A stretch of 64,000 bases of DNA from assembly GCA_019915135.1 (NCBI GenBank), contig JAHLMK010000003.1:2914001-2978000 (forward strand), read 5' to 3'. The notes under the pieces were generated by a model. The model had not been told where the DNA came from. It searched no databases and saw nothing but the letters and a program-made list of their open reading frames with translations. The stretch's first letter is position 1, and every line of letters begins with the position of its first letter. Positions 33,452-45,836 of the stretch are shown here, in pieces. The DNA comes from Strobilurus pachycystidiatus (taxonomy: Eukaryota > Basidiomycota > Agaricomycetes > Agaricales > Physalacriaceae). The position numbers and the translations under genes were made by a program.

Positions 33452-36400
33452 TCACTTACTCAACCATCGAACCACTTGCCAGCTCCCCTCCCGTCGAAGT
33501 CTGAACCAAAATTGAAGTGTATATGTTTGATTTCTTAGATATCCTATGTTCCTATTTCGCCCATAAATACAGGAAAGTTCGAAACGAACGATTGCGCTGA
33601 ACCGAGTCGCTGCACGATTGCTGTTGCTGTGTAGCTTTGCTTCATGCTCCGGAGGTCGGTCGCTAACCTTTTCGCCATCGAAATGATGGGTTCTCCGAGT
33701 ACTGAGCGATTCTCCCGTAAAGCGAGCTAAATGTAAAGCTGCAGTGAGAACTGACGAAACCAAGATCACCAACAGCTCGACGTTCGGTGTCTGCTGGGTG
33801 GTCTCTAGTGCGTCGACAGAGAGAATGATGGAAGGGAGCGCTCTGTGCAGGAAAATAGGCAGAAGCGGAGCGCTGTTTGGGTTGGGCGGGCACGTCAACA
33901 CGAATGTCGCTATTCGCCTGCAATTCTCCATTTCGCCGAGACTAGCCGCGGTGGATACCTCACTCCAGAGCGCCTGAACCAACTTGGTAGGAGTTATGGT
34001 TTTGACAAGACGGTCGACGTCTATTGACGGAATCTTGTTCGTCCTTGCCATGGCCAGGGCGTTGTGGATGACCTGGCGGGGGTGATCCTGCCAGGCGGCG
34101 TGCGCGCCTGCCGCGAGCGTTCGCTGTATGTGGGCGATCTCACCCGATCCGAGGTGTTCAGCGACGATGCGCTGAATTCCGGCGACATCAAGATGTGCGG
34201 GCGGGACACGCGCTTTAGCGGCCTTTGACGTGAGGACGGCTAGGATCTGCGAGCCGCACACGACAATGACAGGTTTGGGGCACGCGGGGGAGAGCAGTAG
34301 CGTTTGTATCACTTCCAAGTGAATGGGTGTCTTGAATCTGAATTACACGCGTCAGTACTCCGTATACCGACCCAACGGATGTAAACGTCACCTTTTGCGA
34401 TGTATCTCCTTGAGCAGAGATTTCACGACCCCGATTAGAGTCCAACTCAGTAAGGGACCCGTGAAGAAGGATATGCCGTTGTTCAGGACGTCGGCGTCGA
34501 TCCGTCCTTCAGTTCGGGCCTTGATAGCCGAGGAGAACAACGATGCAGCCATTTTCAACAGCGTTTTCGGTCGGCTTGCCCTGCAAAGCCATTCAGTCAA
34601 CTTGAGAGCGAACGAAGGAAAGAAAGTGACACCGACCGAAGGATTGTATCCTCAATACCCTCACTGCTACTGTCGAACAACGTCTTGAACCAAGCATTGA
34701 ATGCCAAAGAGTCTTCGCTCGAAAGTGTTTCCGGTGAGAAAACATCCCATGTCGATTGCAGGAATTTCGGAGAGACGGATTTGTGGCCATCACTGAAAGT
34801 CTTGTGTCCATCTAGAAAGGGAAGTTGAGAATTAGTTACAGAAATCGGCTGGACCCCAGAACCGTACATTGAAGTGAGCCAGAGCATGTTGAGTGAATAG
34901 CACGATATCGCCAAGATGAACGACAGCTGTCTGGGGATCACCTGCATGGATGGGTCAATGGACGCTCATCTGACGCCTTCTCGCCTACCTATGGTCTCGC
35001 AATCGTATCGGTCTATGAGCACAAGAGTTTGTGCAAGAAGGCCCTCCATTCTTGCGTGCAATGACAAGATGTCCAATGCCCTGTTGTGCATATAGAGTAC
35101 TTTACATATGCGACTGAGAGCTTCGACATCGAAAACCGCCGACAGGGAGAAGAAGCGCTGTTTGCAAGGCTGAGATCAAACACAAAGGTAGAAGGAGCCG
35201 ACCAACCTGATACACCACGTTCGCAAAAGCGGCGTGACTGACTGGGTCTTTGCATATCCGGTCTATAAGCGCATATAGATCGTCGTACGAAGGCATCTCG
35301 ATGCTGATTTTGGAATCTATGTAAGCCTGAAGGATAGTTCATTGATTGCCACAGTACGGCAATAGTAGCAGGTCTTTACCTCGAGCCCTAGATCCAGGCT
35401 GGTCGCTTCTGCCAGAAGTTCGCTCCCCTTCCATTGGCGAATGGACTGCCCGGACAGGCTCTCGGCGAAAGCCTCATCGAGAAGGTTTGAGGTGACAAGG
35501 CGGTGTAAGAGTTCTGGGTATATGGGAGAGCTGGAAGGGATTAGCATTTGGGAATATATAACGATACACAAGCTTACATTGGAACCTCCGATCCAGTGGT
35601 CGCAAGAACGTGGTCACACTGGGCGGCGAGATTCCGTTGAGTGACAGTCGTCATTGCAGTCTGGAGTGCGGCGCGCTACAGAGACCATGAGGGTCAATCG
35701 CAGAAAAAGATATTGAATGAAATACCCAGTCCGCTTCAACTTGCGAGTCATCCCTTATTGCTTGTTCAAAAGCGGTCAGTAACGGCGGAAGCTACAGCAA
35801 AATGTCAATGCTAGACAAGAGATAGACAGATTTCAGTCTCACTCGCCCAAGTATGAAGTCACGCCACAGCAGGCGCTGCTCGGTGAGCTCTGGGCCAGGG
35901 AGAGCAGCGCCGAGACAAAAAGCTGCGTGTAAAACTCTGGCGCTTGCCAGGAAGACCACTGAAAAGCGCCGACAAAGAAGGCCACAACTTCGGTGTTCGA
36001 CCCAGAACCAAACGGTCTAGCCCGTCGAGAAATCTACATACCAGAACGTTAGTAGAATGAAGATCGAAGCAAGGCAATACCTACCACATAGTGCAAGAGT
36101 AAACCAAAGCTGACGGTGTCTGTGCTAGAATTAGGCCCTAGAACATCGCCTTTGCCTAGAGCAACTTGCAAGGAATGCATCATTTGTGCTTCGCGAGCCG
36201 CCTTGGCGTCGTCTCCAATCAGGAGACTGAGAGAAAGCATGAAGTTCTCTAACACTTGCCGGACGTCGGCTGAAAGGCGGAGGTTTTGTAGCAGATCATT
36301 AGTATCGTTGAAATGAACAATGGCTTGGGCAGTAGATATTTGTGATATATCCGAGACGCAGGAGAGTAGAAGGATGACGAGTTCAGAGGCAGAGGTCGTC

Positions 36401-36968
36401 AGTTGGTGGAAGTGGGATATGGGGAGGGAGTGCGCCGTCCGGAGGAGTGCGAGAGCATCCTGAACGGTGCCAAGCGTGACGATAGCGGATTCACCATACG
36501 GGACGATGGAACCGATGGTCATTGTGAGGCCAGACGCGTAATGGGCGTCGAGTGCTATGCGACAAAGCATGTCAAGTGTGGCGGGGTTGTGGAGGTCGGG
36601 GGAGCGCGCAGCTTGGAGGAGGGTTGATACGAAGCATGCGAGACTGAGAACGCCATCTTGGATAGCGCATTTGAGATATTGCTGCAAATCAGGGTCCCCG
36701 GGGTAGAAGCGTAAGACGGAAAGGACAGAGTCTGTCGTCGAGGTTGAGACAAGCCCATGGGTGATGAGCTAAGATACACACTGCTGAGGGCTTCCTGTAC
36801 GTTTCCGGAGTTTTGAAGCTCGACATCCTTTGCTATGAAGAGTTTGCACAGTCCGAGCCACTGGAGAGTGGTCAGTCAAGGCCGAACGCGCCTTTGTACG
36901 TGGCGACCGACCTTCGACGCGGAAATGCCGCTTTGGAAGCTGTTTCGCGTCAAATCGGCGAGCGACAT
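33452..36968 (-). CDS. MED5: Mediator complex subunit 5
   Basis: Tail-module subunit of Mediator. The start at 36968 gives MSLADLTRNSFQSGISASKW, which after two introns joins LGLCKLFIAKD and LITHGLVSTSTTDSVLSVLR. The next exons carry FYPGDPDLQQYLKCAIQDGV, LSLACFVSTLLQAARSPDLH, MLCRIALDAHYASGLTM and DDAKAAREAQMMHSLQVALG. These long helical repeats and the N-terminal pattern agree with fungal MED5/Nut1. About ten exons. The extreme C-terminus (below about 33660) is uncertain: the listed end is the last open stop, but an intron near 33660 may give another end. No catalytic domain is expected. Confidence 0.72.
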
Positions 36969-37370
36969 TGCGTGTGTTCAACAAGCAGGTGCTCAATCAA
37001 AACATTCTCGATCGTGGTAAGAGGCAAGACCAAATTGGAAGGCGTTCACCTTCCTTCCATCATGATGTTCATCTGCTATTCTCCATCATGGCGATTTGCT
37101 CGACATTTACCTTTAGACCGTTAGGCAGCCCAGCTTCAGCTCGACATCCATCACCCACGCAGTGCCGGCAGGTCTACATTACATGGCGGGGCACTCACCA
37201 GCGAAGATCAATTGACCGTGCACCTGGAATGGCCCACGAGTAATCACAGTATACTATCTGGGCTTCAGATGCCTTATCTCAGTCGCTGGAACGCGTCAAG
37301 GCGACTGGCTATGCCGCATTCCCGCCGATCCATACATCAAGCGTTAACAATGCCCGCAACATACTGAGCG

Positions 37371-37812
37371 ATGTCGAAGACTCGACGTGTTTCCTATGTA
37401 TCCGCTACACTCGTCGAGCATCCTACCACTGGAATCAAGGGCCATGTTGCTGCTGGTTCCAGTGCCAGGCTCAGTGTGCGCTTACATTGCCGCCATTCAC
37501 ACCGTCCCAAAATCGGCAGCTGTCCTGTCAACCTAATGACTTGCTCGTAAGTTGATGCACATTAGCTCCGTTACTGAACATTATTAGGGCTCATTGTACA
37601 CCTTTCTGTACGGCACCAAACACCATCGACGACGCCGTGGCCCCGTCGATCCTGAATCATTTGCCTACGCCGCGCCTGACTACCCACGTCGTTGTCTCGT
37701 AAGGTCTCGCGTCCCCTCGAACCCTTCATTTGCAATCAGGCTATTCCACTGCTTGGGATCTTCCTCCAGAGTCCAAATACTGCATACACTGGTGACCACG
37801 ATCACCATATGA
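37371..37812 (+). CDS. Possible small Cys/His-containing hypothetical protein
   Basis: Weak gene model. ATG 37371 opens MSKTRRVSYVSATLVEHPTT, then a Cys/His-rich stretch ending NLMTC. Removing an intron at about 37550-37588 continues CSAHCTPFCTAPNTIDDAVA and PSILNHLPTPRLTTHVVV; a second intron could lead to a stop at 37812. No domain recognised. The alternative is that all of 36969-38316 is promoter and spacer between MED5 and the GH5 gene. Confidence 0.2.
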
Positions 37813-38271
37813 CTTTTCCCGACGTCACGGGCAACGTCCTTGATCAACGAGACTTGCGGCGCTCAGTGAACTTGCCAATGACTAGAACTGCGACCGCTGC
37901 TTTCATTTATGTTCCGGGTGATGAAGAGAAGTACCAGGAGGTATGCGGCAACCCCAATACACCTTTTGAAGCACGATACTTCGGGTGGGGTGATTTCAAT
38001 TCGACCTTTCACTGTCAGTGTTCACCTTGCGATGCAGTGACGACTTGTGTGTCTGGACTTGTCAGCTTGCATTTCAATTCACTTCCCCGCCAAGACGGAG
38101 ATTCCCCGAATTATCTCCCGGATCGCGCCCCATTCTCGCTGCTTTTATAACGCTTTCTGGAGGCATCGCATGCACGGGCCGGGGAATGAGCGCGGGGGCA
38201 CATCCACCGATATTCCCCCGAGGAAGTTGCTAGCTTGTGACGCCCTCATGACCTCTGGATGTATACGAGTG

Positions 38272-38279
38272 TATAAATA
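38272..38279 (+). promoter_or_regulatory. TATA box of the GH5 gene
   Basis: TATAAATA at 38272-38279, 37 bp before the start codon at 38317. Strong match to a TATA element, in keeping with regulated secreted-enzyme genes. Confidence 0.5.
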
Positions 38280-38316
38280 CCTCGCGGGACCTCTCGGCGG
38301 CCAAAGCAGGTTTGCA

Positions 38317-40461
38317 ATGCGCTTCACTCTCGTCGCATCTCTGCTCTTGTCGCTTGCCTCCGCCACACGGGGGGCATCTCTCGCAAGCTCTAAACCGAAA
38401 GGCTTCGTGACAACTAAAGGTCGCAACTTTGTTCTGGACGGGAAGCCTTTTGTCAGTACGTGATTTTGCGCTTCTTTCCGACGTGCTAACTATGGACATA
38501 GGCGTTTGTGGGCGCCAATTCTTATGTAGGAACTCTCCCATGATGCCAGCACGTTTCACGCGTTGACCTCTGGATCAGTGGTTGCCTCTTCTCACGACCC
38601 AAGAGGATGTCGAATATACGTTCCAGGAGATGCAGGACGCTGGGGTCAAAGTTCTTCGGACTTGGGTAAGTCACTAGCATGTCAAGTGAATCGAACAAAA
38701 GACTGAAAAAGAAACGCGTAGGGCTTCAATGCAATCAATGGCTCTGAGGTTGCGGGGCTCTGGAATCAAATTTGACTTACTACCAGGTGCGTGCTTCATT
38801 TGATTCGGCTTACCTTGTTTGCCAACTTTGCTTTAGGTTTGGAACAGCTCCGAGTGGACTTTGAACGACGGTCCCCAAGGGTTACAACGCCTCGACAATG
38901 TGATCAATACCGCTGAAAAATACGGCATCAAAGTTCTGATCGCATTGACCAACAACTGGGTCGGCTACGGTGTAACTATCCATGACCTCAATTTCTTCCG
39001 CTGTAGACTCAGACGTTTCATTGCAGGGTGCTGAGCTGTACGTCAACTGGATTGCTGGGTCGAATGCGACCCACGATGTCTTCTACTCAAACCCAGACAT
39101 AATTGCGTCCTACCGTCAGTATCTCCGGCCCTACCTCTCTGCTGCAAACAATCCTGATGACCTCGTATGATCAGAACGATATGCAAGGTCATCGTCGACC
39201 GATACAAGAACAACTCCAACGTGTTCGCTTGGGAGCTCATGAACGAGGCGCGTTGCTGGGTGACCTTCCGAGCAGTCCGAATTGTGGAGGGGACACCGGC
39301 CTGCTCACCAATTGGTACGAGCAACAAGCCGACTATGTCAGGAGTTTGTGAGTGAAATCGTGTGGCTCGGATTTGAACGCTGGAATGACGCTGGTGAAAG
39401 GGATCCACACCATTTGATCACGACTGGTGGCGAAGGACACTTTAACTGGAAGGATCCTGTGATCTATTGGTACAATGAGTCGTTTGTGGAGGATTATAAC
39501 TACAACGGTCAAGGTGAGCATAGTGGGGTTCGACGCTGAACAACTGCATATCTGATGCCATTTTCAGCTGGTGAGGATTTCGATCGTGACTTCCGCCTGA
39601 AGAACATCGATTTCTCGACATATGTAAGTGCTCACCAGTGCTCTCGTAAATATACACGTGTTGAACGCGGTGGTCTAGCATTTGTATCCCACTTTCTGGT
39701 ACGGCAACTTGGTAGGTATTCCTCGATACGACGCGTATCTAAAACCTAAAGCCGTGTGGCGCTCTATTCTAGGACTACCCTGGATCCGACTTTTCCATGG
39801 AGGAGTGGGGTCTTCGTTGGATTCTCAGCACGCTAAGTGTAAGTCGGTGTTCTCTTCTACCTAGTAGCGTTGCTGAGCACGAGTCTCTCCCAGCCGCGAA
39901 GGCCGTCAACAAGCCCTTCATCTTAGAGGAATTCGGGATGCCAGGCGACAGCAACAAGACGGATATCTACCCTTCCTGGGTTCAGAGAGCCATCGAGACC
40001 GGTCACAGGTAGCGTCACTTCCGCATTGCACGTCCTTCCTTTCTTACTCAACTCACTGAACACTAGCGGGCAAGTCGTCTTTGAAGCCCTGGAATAGCCG
40101 AGGCTAAATGATTACAGGATTCCCGTGGCAGTTCGGTGTTCTGAATCTGACTGAAGGGGATCGAATCATCAAGTATGCCGATGCTATAATCGACGGTGCT
40201 TCGCCCAACGATGGTGAGCTTTACTTTATCGTTCGACGGGTTGTCAATTAATCTCTGCGATGTGAAGGATTTACGATATACAAAAACAACACTGCCGCTT
40301 GGAATGTTTTCACGTATAGTTTTCGCTGCTTCAACTTTCAAGTTCGAACTGACGATTGGCTGGTAGATCTGCTGCGAAGATACAGACTGCCCGGTCATGG
40401 ATTAACTGACGAGCGAGCGTTGGTTTCGGACCTGCCTAGATTCATATTTGAGTCATCATGA
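38317..40461 (+). CDS. Secreted GH5 endo-beta-mannanase-like enzyme (frame breaks)
   Basis: Glycoside hydrolase family 5, closest in pattern to fungal endo-1,4-beta-mannanases (subfamily 7). Signal peptide [19 protein letters not shown], then [37 protein letters not shown] and [19 protein letters not shown]. The acid/base Glu lies in [12 protein letters not shown] and the nucleophile Glu in [24 protein letters not shown] and [18 protein letters not shown] lie between. Nine or more introns. Frame changes that no intron explains occur at about 38750-38756 (GGGG should be GGGGG to give [14 protein letters not shown]) and 39252-39255 (EARC to [12 protein letters not shown]), possibly also near 39826. 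The 3' end is uncertain. Without these breaks the enzyme would be complete. Confidence 0.75.
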
Positions 40462-41158
40462 ACGTCTTAGACACCAGTCTGTACAACAGCTAGTCACCGT
40501 CCATGGGTATCATTATTATTCGAAAATATCCGTCACTTTGCATTCTACGTTCCTCCATGAGCGTATCCTGTTTCTGTGATGAGAACATGTCTGTCTATCA
40601 AGAAAGGCGACGACGCACATTATTTGTGCCTTCTTGAACCCACTCTCTACAATGTACACGTATTTCTGACCAGCGTCTAGAAACATCATGATGCTTTCGC
40701 CCTTGGGAGTGATATGGTGGCACCACTGCCGGTCGCCTGCAGCACTACACTCGTGCTGGTATCGTTGGTGAGTTCAAAGTCAACCTCGAATGGTGAGGTG
40801 CTTGTTGGCATGAAGGATGAGAGACGTCGACCCTCTCGACACACAAGTTCAATTGTGTGTCCAGAGGGCCGAACAATAAGTTGATTCTCCATTGTTCGCT
40901 GATTAGGGTAACCTTACGGGCACACTGCGCCCAATTAGCCTGTCGGCAACTGTTCGAGAGTAGACGCGTTTTTGTGGTGCATGCGCTGCATTCGGTACTA
41001 GATATTGCCGCCACATTGAAGACTTACATTGTTGATCTGCGCGGGACGGAATAACCGAGAGCATAGATGTGCATGTAAGAAGGGATATGAGATCATTACA
41101 AACAAGAAATGCGACTGTGAAACGTAAAGTAGATCGTTCATGCGTCATTAGTGCGCCA
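40462..41158. other. Convergent intergenic region
   Basis: Between the GH5 gene and the ML-domain gene. A minus-strand open frame at 40686-40892 (68 residues) is mildly protein-like but matches nothing I know and lacks a convincing upstream exon; not annotated as a gene. Confidence 0.4.
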
Positions 41159-41891
41159 TTACCATCCGAAACCAAGGATCTTCTTCTTCATGAAGTCCAT
41201 GACAGCCTGACGGCAGAGCAAGTCATCGTCTTTCACGGTGTATGCGTCTACTTCGACCTTGAACTTGGCTGAGGAGCGCGTAAGCGCAAGGGCGAGGAAA
41301 TGATTGATTGTAAAATGTACCTGGAGGGATTTCCTTGGGAAGGTCTACAGTCTGCTCGACAATATGAATGCCCTTCTCTACCGGACACGAGACTGAGGCG
41401 TTGGCATTTCTCCTGCATATCCAGTCAGGCGTGTGTTGCGGCGGACGAGGTGATTGTAACTAACGCTTCTTCGCAAAGGTCGAATGTCTTTGAAAGAATC
41501 TTGATGAGTCCAATCTTTACAACGACGTCTGCGTAGGCGCCTTCCTGTGAAATTGTTAGTGAAACAACAAGCAACGACGGCCATATGCACCTCAATTCTC
41601 TCGAGAACTTCGGCCACAACGTTTACTGTTAGCGGTTCGCCAGGCTTGGGCGGGTCAGGCGTAACCGACAAGGACTTGAGTTGTATGGGGTCGGTCTTGG
41701 AGCCTTATGGAGAGACTTAGTGCTGGAAGTATCCAATGTTGATAGCAGCAAGTACCGCAATTCTGGTATTCCCAGCCTGAAAAGGTGCGAGCCTCTCCAG
41801 GGATATCCAGTGCAACCTGGGGAATGGGCTCGGCCAAAGCAGAGCTGGTGGTAACAGCGAGGAGCAGCACGGAGAATAGAGGTCGAATCAT
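41159..41891 (-). CDS. NPC2: ML-domain PG/PI transfer protein (NPC2-like)
   Basis: Small secreted/vacuolar lipid-binding protein of the MD-2-related lipid-recognition fold. Signal peptide MIRPLFSVLLLAVTTSSALA is followed by a short propeptide and GEARTFSGWEYQNCG. Then come DPIQLKSLSVTPDPPKPGEP, LTVNVVAEVLERIEEGAYAD, KILSKTFDLCEEA, NASVSCPVEKG and a C-terminal RQAVMDFMKKKILGFGW. The paired cysteines of the ML fold (NCG, DLCEE, VSCPVEKG) are present. Five exons. About 170 residues, the usual size. Diverges from the four-TM gene over 175 bp. Confidence 0.88.
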
Positions 41892-42066
41892 GGTTGGGAG
41901 TGTTAGCGAAGGGGCCCGCAGGTCACGTCACTGGCTCTGCCTCTTGAGCGATGACGTAAGCCAAGTTAGGGGCCTTGGCCATCGAGCATAGCTTTCGTTA
42001 GTTACCACGGACAGCCATCTTACTTTCTCCCTTCTCCTTCTCTTCTTCGTCGCCCACTTTTCTATC

Positions 42067-43132
42067 ATGAAGCCTAGAGAATACTGCTGCTGTGCCATCC
42101 CCATCATCAATGCGGGGATATACACCGCTCTGACTGAGCAGTTTGTCGCGGGCGTCACAGTTGGTGTGCTTGCAATGGCCACACCAGATAGTGTGTACCT
42201 TCAGATACAGACTTTGATTTGGAACTCAATGACCTACCAGTCGTCGGTGCTGCGACCCCTTCATTCACAAGCTGGGTCTTTGGAATTGTCTGTCTCGCAG
42301 CAGGATTAGTACAGATCTTGGGTTTCATCGCCGTGGCGAAGGTACATTCATCGCACTTCATTCATTCCAACGCTTCACTAAATCTCTGTCAAGGAAAAAC
42401 CCATCATGTTTCGCCGTTTCCTCACTCTCCATACCATGTTGATTCTCGCCGTATTCTCGCTTGGCGCCGCCTGGACAGCCTGGTCCGCAGTCCGTCACTC
42501 TAACGCCAAATCGGACTGCGAAAGCGATTTCTACGATACCTCAAACTCTAACGAAACCGAGGAGGCCGACAAACTCTGCACCATTTTCCCATGGGTCGAC
42601 ATTGGCATCATGGGCGGCCTATGGGTCTTGTTCGCCATCGTTCACGTAAGTTTCGGCGCTGCATCACCTTCACATCATGTCTCACGTCAATGCTGCGCAG
42701 CTATACCTCTACATCGTGCTCAACTCCTACAGCACAGGCCAAGTGCGAGATCAAGCCAAGTACGAGGCTCTCAATGAGTCTGCCAATGCTTTCAATGACA
42801 GTATCCCTATGAGTACTCGTGGGGACGTCTGGGACGGCAGACCGCATAATGAAGCAGCCGCAGTAGGAGGAGCGACAGGCGGATACGACTACAACCAGAG
42901 CCACAGACGACAGAACAGCAGTATCAGCATGTCTGATGTCATGTCGCAACCTGTGCACAGTCACACAGATGGATACTCCGACTATAGTCATCGCTCCGCG
43001 TACCCGCCTGAAGCCGCTTACACAACCGGCGACAGCGCGACTCCCAAGCATAGTGATGCATTCTACGGGGGACCTTCGCCACATGGCGAAAAGCCGGCCA
43101 ATGCATTGGCCCATCCTGGTCAGTCTGTCTGA
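42067..43132 (+). CDS. Four-TM membrane protein, uncharacterised
   Basis: Conserved-looking membrane protein without a named family that I can assign. Spliced exons give four hydrophobic helices: IPIINAGIYTALTEQFVAGV, SWVFGIVCLAAGLVQILGFI, TMLILAVFSLGAAWTAWSAV and IGIMGGLWVLFAIVHLYLYI. The loop between TM3 and TM4 has acidic residues and two cysteines (KSDCESDFYD; ADKLCTIFPW). A ~130-residue cytoplasmic tail rich in His, Tyr, Ser and Gly follows (GGYDYNQSHRRQNSSISMSD). N-terminal CCC in MKPREYCCCAIPI could be palmitoylated. A topology of two-plus-two helices resembles MARVEL/tetraspan proteins, but this is only a shape resemblance. Confidence 0.7.
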
Positions 43133-43422
43133 TGCGTTAGCACGCAGTATTAGCATGGGCAGCACTTGTGGCGGTTCAAGCTGGTCTGTAGCGGCTAACT
43201 TCTCGTGTGGACCCATGGCTCATCTACCATTTTCTCTAGCTGAAGGCTCATTTGGACGGAAGATGCCTCGAACTGATGACTACTCATGGGGTCGGGCTTG
43301 AGTCTAGCACAATCGTCGGACTTTTTGGACACTCATAGTTGTACCTATAATGACTTTAGTACTTACTGCAACGGATTATTTGCATTGCATGATAACATTG
43401 AAGAGGATGGTAAAATATTGAA

Positions 43423-44413
43423 CTACGATTCGGAAAGGGAAGTCCTCTTGAACATGCGCTGTACGGATAGGATTTGGTGTGCGGATGGCGCGCGCTTTTG
43501 CGCACCCAGTTGACCCTTCGCGAGGTGCAGAGCATTGCGAGTCTCGCCAACCGGCATCTGACCAGCTCTCCGTTGTTGCAAGTCACTGTCCAGCACCTTG
43601 GAAGCGACGGTACTGGCGAGGACAGAGTCCTATAGAAGGGACGTCAATCAACATCTGGTACGCGATGCAACAGAAGGCGAAAGTCATACCGCGTATGCCT
43701 CTGCGCGCTGCGCAAGAACCTTGTGTCCATCCGCCCCACGGTACCGCAACACCTTCTGCAAATTCCACCTCGTCTTCGGCCGTAGCACACCCGCGGTGTC
43801 CCTGTGCGCGATCTCGCGCTCGCGCTGGACGACCTTTTCCGCATCCGTGAGCCCGCTCTGGATGAGCTCAATCGGCTCCTTCGTCTTCAGCTCCTCCTTG
43901 ACCATCTCCCACCCGACGGAGCGCGCGGTGAGCTGCCAGCGCAGGTCGCGCGGGTTGTCGACGAGCTCGAGGATGGCGTTGGGCGCGTTGTCGCCGGGGC
44001 GGTTGCCGAACTTGTGGATGCGGGTGTAGCCGCCGGGGCGGTCGGCGTAGCGCTGCGCGAAGGTGCCGAAGAGTTTTGGGAGGAGGTCGCGGTTGAGGAG
44101 GAAGCCGGTGGCTTTGGAGAGGGCTTGGGCGTTGCCCCGTTTGCCGAGGGTTATGATCTGGGTAGGGGGTGGTTGGTGGCCAAGTAAGGGAAGTCAGAGT
44201 GGGAGCAGCACCTTTTCTGCTAGACGGGCAGCATCTCGGGCTTTGGGGAGTGTGGTCTGGATTTGTTCGTGTTCAAAGAGTGAAGTGACCAAATTCCTGG
44301 ATATTGCAAGTGTGAAGTAAGGAATGCTGCGAGGCGGTGGGTGCGCACCTCAGCATCAAGTTTCTATGCGACGACGTTCGCGAGAATTTGCGGAATGCTA
44401 TGCCATGCTTCAT
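43423..44413 (-). CDS. MRPL8: Mitochondrial ribosomal protein bL17
   Basis: Large-subunit mitoribosomal protein near the peptide exit tunnel. The start MKHGIAFRKFSRTSSHRNLM at 44413 is the bL17 signature. It is followed after an intron by LVTSLFEHEQIQTTLPKARD, AARLAEKIITLGKRGNAQAL, NRDLLPKLFGTFAQRYADRP and GGYTRIHKFGNRPGDNAPNA. A fungal C-terminal extension follows (ELVDNPRDLRWQLTARSVGW; KVVQREREIAHRDTAGVLRP), finishing with FKRTSLSES. Four exons. Local GC is very high in the central exon, which makes a long spurious open frame on the opposite strand (43804-44187). Confidence 0.9.
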
Positions 44414-44712
44414 GGTCCTTGCCTAGCGCGTTGGAAGGAAGCAAGTGCGATTGACGTAAAAGGCATCTCCATCAATTTCATTGCCGTGTTTGAAGGATAA
44501 GTATATCGTCTCCTGCCTGCTTACCCTCACAAACCCAACGGAACATACTGGCCAATAATACAACGTAGATAATATATTTATTGAAGCAGAGCAACGAGCA
44601 TCCAATGAAGAGCAACCGGTTTGTTATGACCAGAGTCCAAAGAAGCCCGGGCCTAATAACCCGTTCGGAAAAAATAGCACGTCCAAGTTTCTCACCCGTT
44701 CCACCACGAGCC

Positions 44713-45285
44713 ATGTCCTTCCTCCGTCTCGCCGCCCGTCCCGCTCTCCTCTCCCGCCCCGTGCTCAGCGGACTCTGCAATGCCCAGCGCCAGATGCCCG
44801 CCCGCTGGTACTCGGCCGGAGGCGGCCTCAGCAAGGACATCATACAATCACGCGTCCTGAATATCTTGAAGGGGTTCGAGAAAGTCAACGCTGCCAACGT
44901 GAGCTGGGTCGCCTTGTGCTTGCGGGACGCGCCTGCTAACTGCTGTGTTGCGTCAGCTCTCCCCCACTGCCGACTTCAAGGACCTGGGTCTCGACAGCTT
45001 AGATGCCGTCGAGGTGGTTATGGCCGTCGAGGAGGTAGGAAGGCTCCGTTATCTCGCGTTTTGGATGCTCTGACAGTGTTGTGCAGGAGTTCTCGATAGA
45101 GATACCTGATGTTGAGGCCGACGAAATCCAGACTGTTCAGCAGGGTGCGTTCCGACACCTTACTCTCTTTCGTTGACTCATTGGGACCACATAGCAATTG
45201 AATACATTGCCAAGACCCCAGAAGGTGCTTTGCATTCATACACTCTCTATGCTGCCCACTGACTGTATTGCCCTTAGCCTCATAA
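44713..45285 (+). CDS. ACP1: Mitochondrial acyl carrier protein
   Basis: Phosphopantetheine carrier for mitochondrial fatty-acid/lipoate synthesis and an accessory part of complex I. Presequence MSFLRLAARPALLSRPVLSG. The mature domain contains KDIIQSRVLNILKGFEKVNA and the 4'-phosphopantetheine site DLGLDSLDAVEVVMAVEEEF (Ser of DSL), then SIEIPDVEADEIQTVQQAIE and YIAKTPEAS. Four introns, the last splitting the final codons so that the protein ends PEAS at 45285. Intact and of normal length (about 135 residues with presequence). Confidence 0.92.
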
Positions 45286-45836
45286 ATGCTAATTACATGT
45301 ACTCGTTTCTGACCAATCAACATCTCCCTTTTTCACGTCTGGCATGATTTGAATGTTGAGGGGCGGACAGGATTGTGGGCTCGTATCGTAGTTTCTCCCT
45401 TGAAGTCGTCACCAGCTCAATAAGAAAGCTTGAGAAATGCAACTGCTGAACGTTGAACAGACGCGCTTGGCCACAGGTACAGCTCCGGTCCGAAGCCGCG
45501 ATTCGGCGCAGTCGGCACGGGTCGTCGTCATGCCGGAGTCAGCGGCATCTCGTCATCAGTGTGGCTGTGTACCAGTTGTGGGAACGAGGCCGGAAACGGC
45601 AAGAGCTGTACAGTTGAAAGCTACCCCGGGTCGCATTTCGGCCCAGCCTGCTCGATTACCCAGTTAGGCGGCGCCAAACCTCTCGACAACCTCAAGGTAA
45701 GCGGGATTGCCGTTATCATCACTCTGCCGCTGCTGACCCGCCCGCCATCGCATTATCCAGGTCAGTGCCCGCCCGAAATCCGTTTTGTCGTCGTCGATAT
45801 CTGAACTTGTGTCGTTGTTTCATTAGACCCACCGCC
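45286..45836. other. Intergenic/5' region upstream of uL13
   Basis: About 550 bp. It contains GT...AG pairs that might form a 5'-UTR intron of the ribosomal protein gene (for example donor GTAAGC at about 45695). Short open frames here have no recognisable domain. Confidence 0.4.

Noticed and set aside
36770..36870. Apparent frame break near the MED5 N-terminus
   Set aside because: A 57-bp intron from GTCGAG to CTTAG joins LFIAKD to LITHGLVST in frame.
37692..38150. 152-residue open frame upstream of the GH5 gene
   Set aside because: Composition and lack of homology suggest chance; conflicts with the small-gene model in another frame.
43804..44187. 127-residue plus-strand open frame
   Set aside because: Antisense shadow of the GC-rich bL17m exon.
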